From: Sphingomonadaceae bacterium | GTDB taxonomy: Bacteria; Pseudomonadota; Alphaproteobacteria; Sphingomonadales; Sphingomonadaceae | Direction: 5' to 3' | NCBI GenBank assembly: GCA_019454625.1 | Contig: JACFNY010000069.1 | Coordinates: forward strand, 1-8,507 | Length of the DNA stretch: 8,507 nt | Shown: positions 6,254-8,507 of the stretch, piece after piece | Numbering within the stretch: the first letter of the stretch is position 1 | How the letters are laid out: the number at the start of each line of letters is the position of its first letter | Made by a program: the position numbers and the translations under genes | The notes under the pieces: generated by a model | Told to the model about the DNA's origin: nothing | Seen by the model: the letters and a program-made list of their open reading frames with translations, nothing else | Database searches by the model: none

Positions 6254-6708
6254 AGCAGGGCGCGGGCACCGCTCTCCACGAGCCGGAAGGTCTCGGCGAA
6301 GCCGTCGTCGCCGCCGTAGTAGGGGTCGGGCACGTCGCCGCCCCCGACATGGTCGAGAAGCCGCGACAGCCGTGCCTGCGCACCTTCGGGCCGCATCGCC
6401 AGAAGGTCGGCGAGGTTCTGCGCGTCCATCGCGACGATATGGTCGAAGCGGTGGAAATCCTCCGCCGTCACCTGCCGCGCGCGCAGCATCGAGATGTCGA
6501 GCCCCTGCCGCAGCGCCTCCGCCTGCGCGCGCGGATCGGGCGCGCGGCCGATGTGCCAATCGCCGGTCCCCGCGCTGTCGATGCGGACGGCCGCCGCCTC
6601 GATCTCCACCAGCCGCCGCATCGCCCCCTCGGCGAGCGGCGAGCGGCAGATGTTGCCTAGGCAAACGAACAGGACCGAGGTCGTCATCGCGATTTCCATG
6701 CTTTCCAT
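6217..6708 (-). CDS. Low-molecular-weight protein tyrosine phosphatase
   Basis: A cytoplasmic phosphatase of about 163 residues. The P-loop VCLGNICRSP carries the CX5R signature (Cys16 and Arg22 when counted from the start at 6708), SAGTGDWHIG is the conserved second segment, and DPYYGG near residue 128 holds the general-acid aspartate and the tyrosine pair. The enzyme removes phosphate from protein tyrosines. In many bacteria relatives control exopolysaccharide export kinases, but no such genes are in view; ArsC-type arsenate reductases share the fold, though the DPYYGG loop favours a phosphatase. Three in-frame ATGs are possible at 6708, 6699 and 6687. I prefer 6708 because AGGGA lies six bases upstream; the one at 6687 starts right before the conserved strand and gives the classic short N-terminus. 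The C-terminal tail extends under the end of thpR. The 75-base gap to the divergent MFS gene shows no convincing promoter. Confidence 0.9.
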   Translation of the reverse strand: MESMEIAMTTSVLFVCLGNICRSPLAEGAMRRLVEIEAAAVRIDSAGTGDWHIGRAPDPRAQAEALRQGLDISMLRARQVTAEDFHRFDHIVAMDAQNLADLLAMRPEGAQARLSRLLDHVGGGDVPDPYYGGDDGFAETFRLVESGARALLQAISGQRATTL

Positions 6709-6783
6709 TGCGGGTCCCTGTGTTAGCCACGGGGCAAACGCTCCGGCAAGGGGTGCGTCTCGAAACCGGGGAGGGTCGGGCGG

Positions 6784-8364
6784 ATGAACGATGCGGCGGC
6801 GCTTCTCGAGGCGCGCAAGGGGGAGGTCGGCGGGCGCTACGCCTGGTACGTGCTCGGCGTGCTCGTGCTCGTCTACGTGCTGAACTTTGTCGACCGCCAG
6901 ATCATCTCGATCCTCGCGGAGGACATCAAGGCCGACCTCGGCGTCACCGACGCCGACATGGGCTTCCTCTACGGCACCGCCTTCGGCGTGTTCTACTCGC
7001 TGTTCGGCATCCCGCTCGGGCGGCTCGCGGACATGTGGTATCGCGGCCGCCTGATGACGATCGGCCTTTCGGTCTGGTCGGCGATGACGGCGCTCTCCGG
7101 CTTCGCGCAGAACTTCGGCCAGCTCGCCGCGGCGCGCATCGGTGTCGGCATCGGCGAGGCGACGGCGAGTCCCTGCGCCTTCTCGATCATCTCGGACTAT
7201 TTCCCGAAGCAGAAGCGCGCCACCGCGCTCGCCATCTATTCGAGCGGGCTCTACATCGGCGGCGGCCTGTCGCTGTTCATCGGCGGCGTCATCGTGCAAA
7301 GCTGGAACAGCGCGTTTCCGGGCGGCGGCCCCCTCGGCCTCGTCGGCTGGCAGGCGGCTTTCCTCGCCGTCGGCCTGCCGGGGCTGCTGCTGGCGCTGTG
7401 GGTGCTCACCCTGCGCGAGCCGCTGCGCGGCATGTCCGAGGGCATATTGAGCCCGCCCGAACCCTCGCCGTGGCCGAAGTTCTTCACCGAGCTGTCGAGC
7501 GTCATCCCGCCGTTCACGCTGGTGCAGGCCGCGCGCAGCGGCGCGCGCGCACTCGGCATCAACCTCGCCGGGCTCGCTGCCGTCGCGCTCGGCGCGGCCG
7601 CGATGATCGTGCTCACCGGCGACATGCTGCAATGGAGCGCCATTGGCATCGGCTGCTATTCCGTCTTCTCGTGGTCGCAGTCGCTGAAGCGCCGCGACCT
7701 TCCGACCTACCGGCTGATCTGGGGCACGCCGACGTTCCTGCTCGCCATCCTCGGCTTCGGCTCGATCGCGTTCGTCACCTATGCGGTCAGCTTCTGGTCC
7801 GCGCCCTATGCGATCCGCACCTTCGGCGCGGACCCGGCGATCGTCGGCCTCATCATCGGCGGCGTCGGCGCGGCGGGCGGCTTCATCGGCGTGATCGCAG
7901 GCGGACGCCTCGCGGACTGGGCGAGAGCGCGCTGGCAGGCGGGTGACATCCTCGTCGCAGCGCTCGGCGTACTGATCCCCGCGCCGCTGATGCTCGTCGT
8001 CTACACGACGGAAAGCTTGACCGTCTTCTATCTGGCGTTCGCGCCGATGGCGACCGTCAACAGCTGCTGGGTGGGCATCGCCGCGGCGACGAGCCAGAAC
8101 CTCGTGCTGCCGCGGATGCGCGGCGCGGCGACCGCGACCTACTTCCTCGGCACCACCCTCGTCGGGCTCGGGCTCGGACCTTACTTTGCGGGCAAGATGT
8201 CGCTCGTCACCGGCAGCCTCGGCACGGGTATCCTCTGCCTGCTCGTCGCCGCGCCGGTGACGCTCATCTGCCTCTGGTTCGTCTGGCGCCGGCTTCCGCA
8301 CGCCGAAGCGACACGCGTGGAACGCGCCGCCGCCGCTGGAGAAGTCTACGCCGGCACAGCCTGA
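6784..8364 (+). CDS. Spinster-like MFS transporter with an apparent extra helix pair
   Basis: A 526-residue inner-membrane carrier of the major facilitator superfamily. Residues YVLNFVDRQ (31-39) in helix 1 with Asp37 and Arg38, motif A at 79-90 (GRLADMWYRGRL), and GIGEA (122-126) with Glu125 in helix 4 mark the spinster-type group. A second motif-A-like stretch, GRLADWARAR, lies at 374-383. Six helices span about 20-210. A long linker (211-256) is followed by two more hydrophobic segments (257-278 and 281-298), then six helices from about 311 to 501, so about 14 helices are predicted instead of 12. The ATG at 6784 follows GGGGAGGG (6768-6775). Sphingomonads carry many such carriers beside catabolic genes; the GMC oxidoreductase 75 bases downstream suggests import of an alcohol-type or aromatic compound, but the substrate is not known. 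No terminator separates the two. Confidence 0.88.
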   Translation: MNDAAALLEARKGEVGGRYAWYVLGVLVLVYVLNFVDRQIISILAEDIKADLGVTDADMGFLYGTAFGVFYSLFGIPLGRLADMWYRGRLMTIGLSVWSAMTALSGFAQNFGQLAAARIGVGIGEATASPCAFSIISDYFPKQKRATALAIYSSGLYIGGGLSLFIGGVIVQSWNSAFPGGGPLGLVGWQAAFLAVGLPGLLLALWVLTLREPLRGMSEGILSPPEPSPWPKFFTELSSVIPPFTLVQAARSGARALGINLAGLAAVALGAAAMIVLTGDMLQWSAIGIGCYSVFSWSQSLKRRDLPTYRLIWGTPTFLLAILGFGSIAFVTYAVSFWSAPYAIRTFGADPAIVGLIIGGVGAAGGFIGVIAGGRLADWARARWQAGDILVAALGVLIPAPLMLVVYTTESLTVFYLAFAPMATVNSCWVGIAAATSQNLVLPRMRGAATATYFLGTTLVGLGLGPYFAGKMSLVTGSLGTGILCLLVAAPVTLICLWFVWRRLPHAEATRVERAAAAGEVYAGTA

Positions 8365-8439
8365 CGCTTTATCCAGAATTGCGCGGGCAGCGAAACGCCG
8401 TCACTCTTGGGCGGCTTGCAGGAATCGGGGGAGGTCATG

Positions 8440-8507
8440 ATGTCCGGATACGACTATATCGTCGTCGGTGCGGGGTCGGCGGGCTGCGTGCTTGCGAACC
8501 GCCTGTC
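8440..8507 (+). CDS. GMC-family FAD oxidoreductase, 5' end only
   Basis: The first 22 codons are in the window. MSGYDYIVVGAGSAGCVLAN is the FAD-binding strand and GxGxxG turn typical of glucose-methanol-choline oxidoreductases (choline dehydrogenase, alkyl-alcohol and polyethylene glycol dehydrogenases). Two adjacent in-frame ATGs exist at 8437 and 8440; the second is five bases from GGGGGAGG (8427-8434) and is preferred. The 75 bases before it contain no evident terminator or promoter, so it is probably co-transcribed with the MFS gene. The substrate cannot be judged from this fragment. Confidence 0.8.
   Translation, partial: MSGYDYIVVGAGSAGCVLANRL

Noticed and set aside
6709..6783. Possible divergent promoters for the phosphatase and MFS genes
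   Set aside because: A TTGCCG-like -35 exists on the minus strand, but the matching -10 position (CTAACA) is a poor fit, and no paired elements were found on the plus strand.
6372..7946. A 524-codon + strand frame across the phosphatase and the MFS gene
   Set aside because: It is a shifted frame of the MFS gene and antisense of the phosphatase; Arg/Pro-rich without any recognisable domain.
6709..8301. Long minus-strand extension upstream of the phosphatase (open frame of 694 codons in total)
   Set aside because: It is antisense to the MFS gene, made of low-complexity Arg/Ala/Asp/Glu-rich sequence without domain features. Open antisense frames are expected in very GC-rich coding DNA. Only the part from 6708 down is real.
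8365..8439. Possible terminator between the MFS and GMC genes (GCCG ... CGGC around 8391-8415)
   Set aside because: The stem would have only about four pairs with no T tract, so it is not credible as a terminator.

Overview
The window looks like a chromosomal segment of a high-GC alphaproteobacterium, most likely a sphingomonad (order Sphingomonadales). This is inferred from protein style (spinster-type MFS transporter beside a GMC oxidoreductase, YbbAP-TesA cluster, Bax inhibitor-1 protein) and from its dense GCGCG-rich coding sequence. No search could be run, so the taxonomy is an inference. Genes are closely packed and no gene-free stretch exceeds 100 bases.

Bases 1 to about 410 do not seem to belong with the rest. 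They hold an interior piece of a GAF-domain sensor histidine kinase of actinobacterial style on the + strand. It stops in the middle of its dimerisation domain exactly where a minus-strand 3-hydroxyisobutyrate dehydrogenase gene (mmsB) loses its C-terminal half. Two unrelated genes broken at one point, over a short shared GC-rich string, is the signature of an assembly or amplification chimera. The long + strand reading frame across the join should not be annotated as a protein.

From about 410 to 5046 all genes lie on the minus strand: truncated mmsB, a strong hairpin terminator, a seven-helix Bax inhibitor-1/YccA family protein with a plausible promoter, and the ABC transporter pair ybbP (permease) and ybbA (ATPase), joined by a four-base TTGA stop/start overlap. 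On the + strand, only 11 bases from ybbA, begins tesA, a secreted SGNH thioesterase/lysophospholipase, followed with a one-base overlap by thpR, an RNA 2',3'-cyclic phosphodiesterase. The divergent tesA / ybbA-ybbP arrangement is also known from E. coli and suggests a shared envelope function: the ABC pair would act mechanically on lipids or hydrophobic compounds and TesA would hydrolyse them in the periplasm.

A low-molecular-weight protein tyrosine phosphatase on the minus strand converges on thpR and overlaps its 3' end by 37 bases. It is divergent from a 526-residue spinster-like MFS transporter that appears to carry an extra pair of membrane helices. The window ends 68 bases into a GMC-family FAD oxidoreductase that probably works with this transporter in uptake and oxidation of an alcohol-type substrate.

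No RNA genes, CRISPR arrays, insertion sequences or phage genes were seen. I did not find a clearly novel system. The most notable points are the chimeric join, the tightly interlocked ybbA/tesA start region with embedded promoters and three consecutive TTG starts, and the extra helices in the MFS protein.
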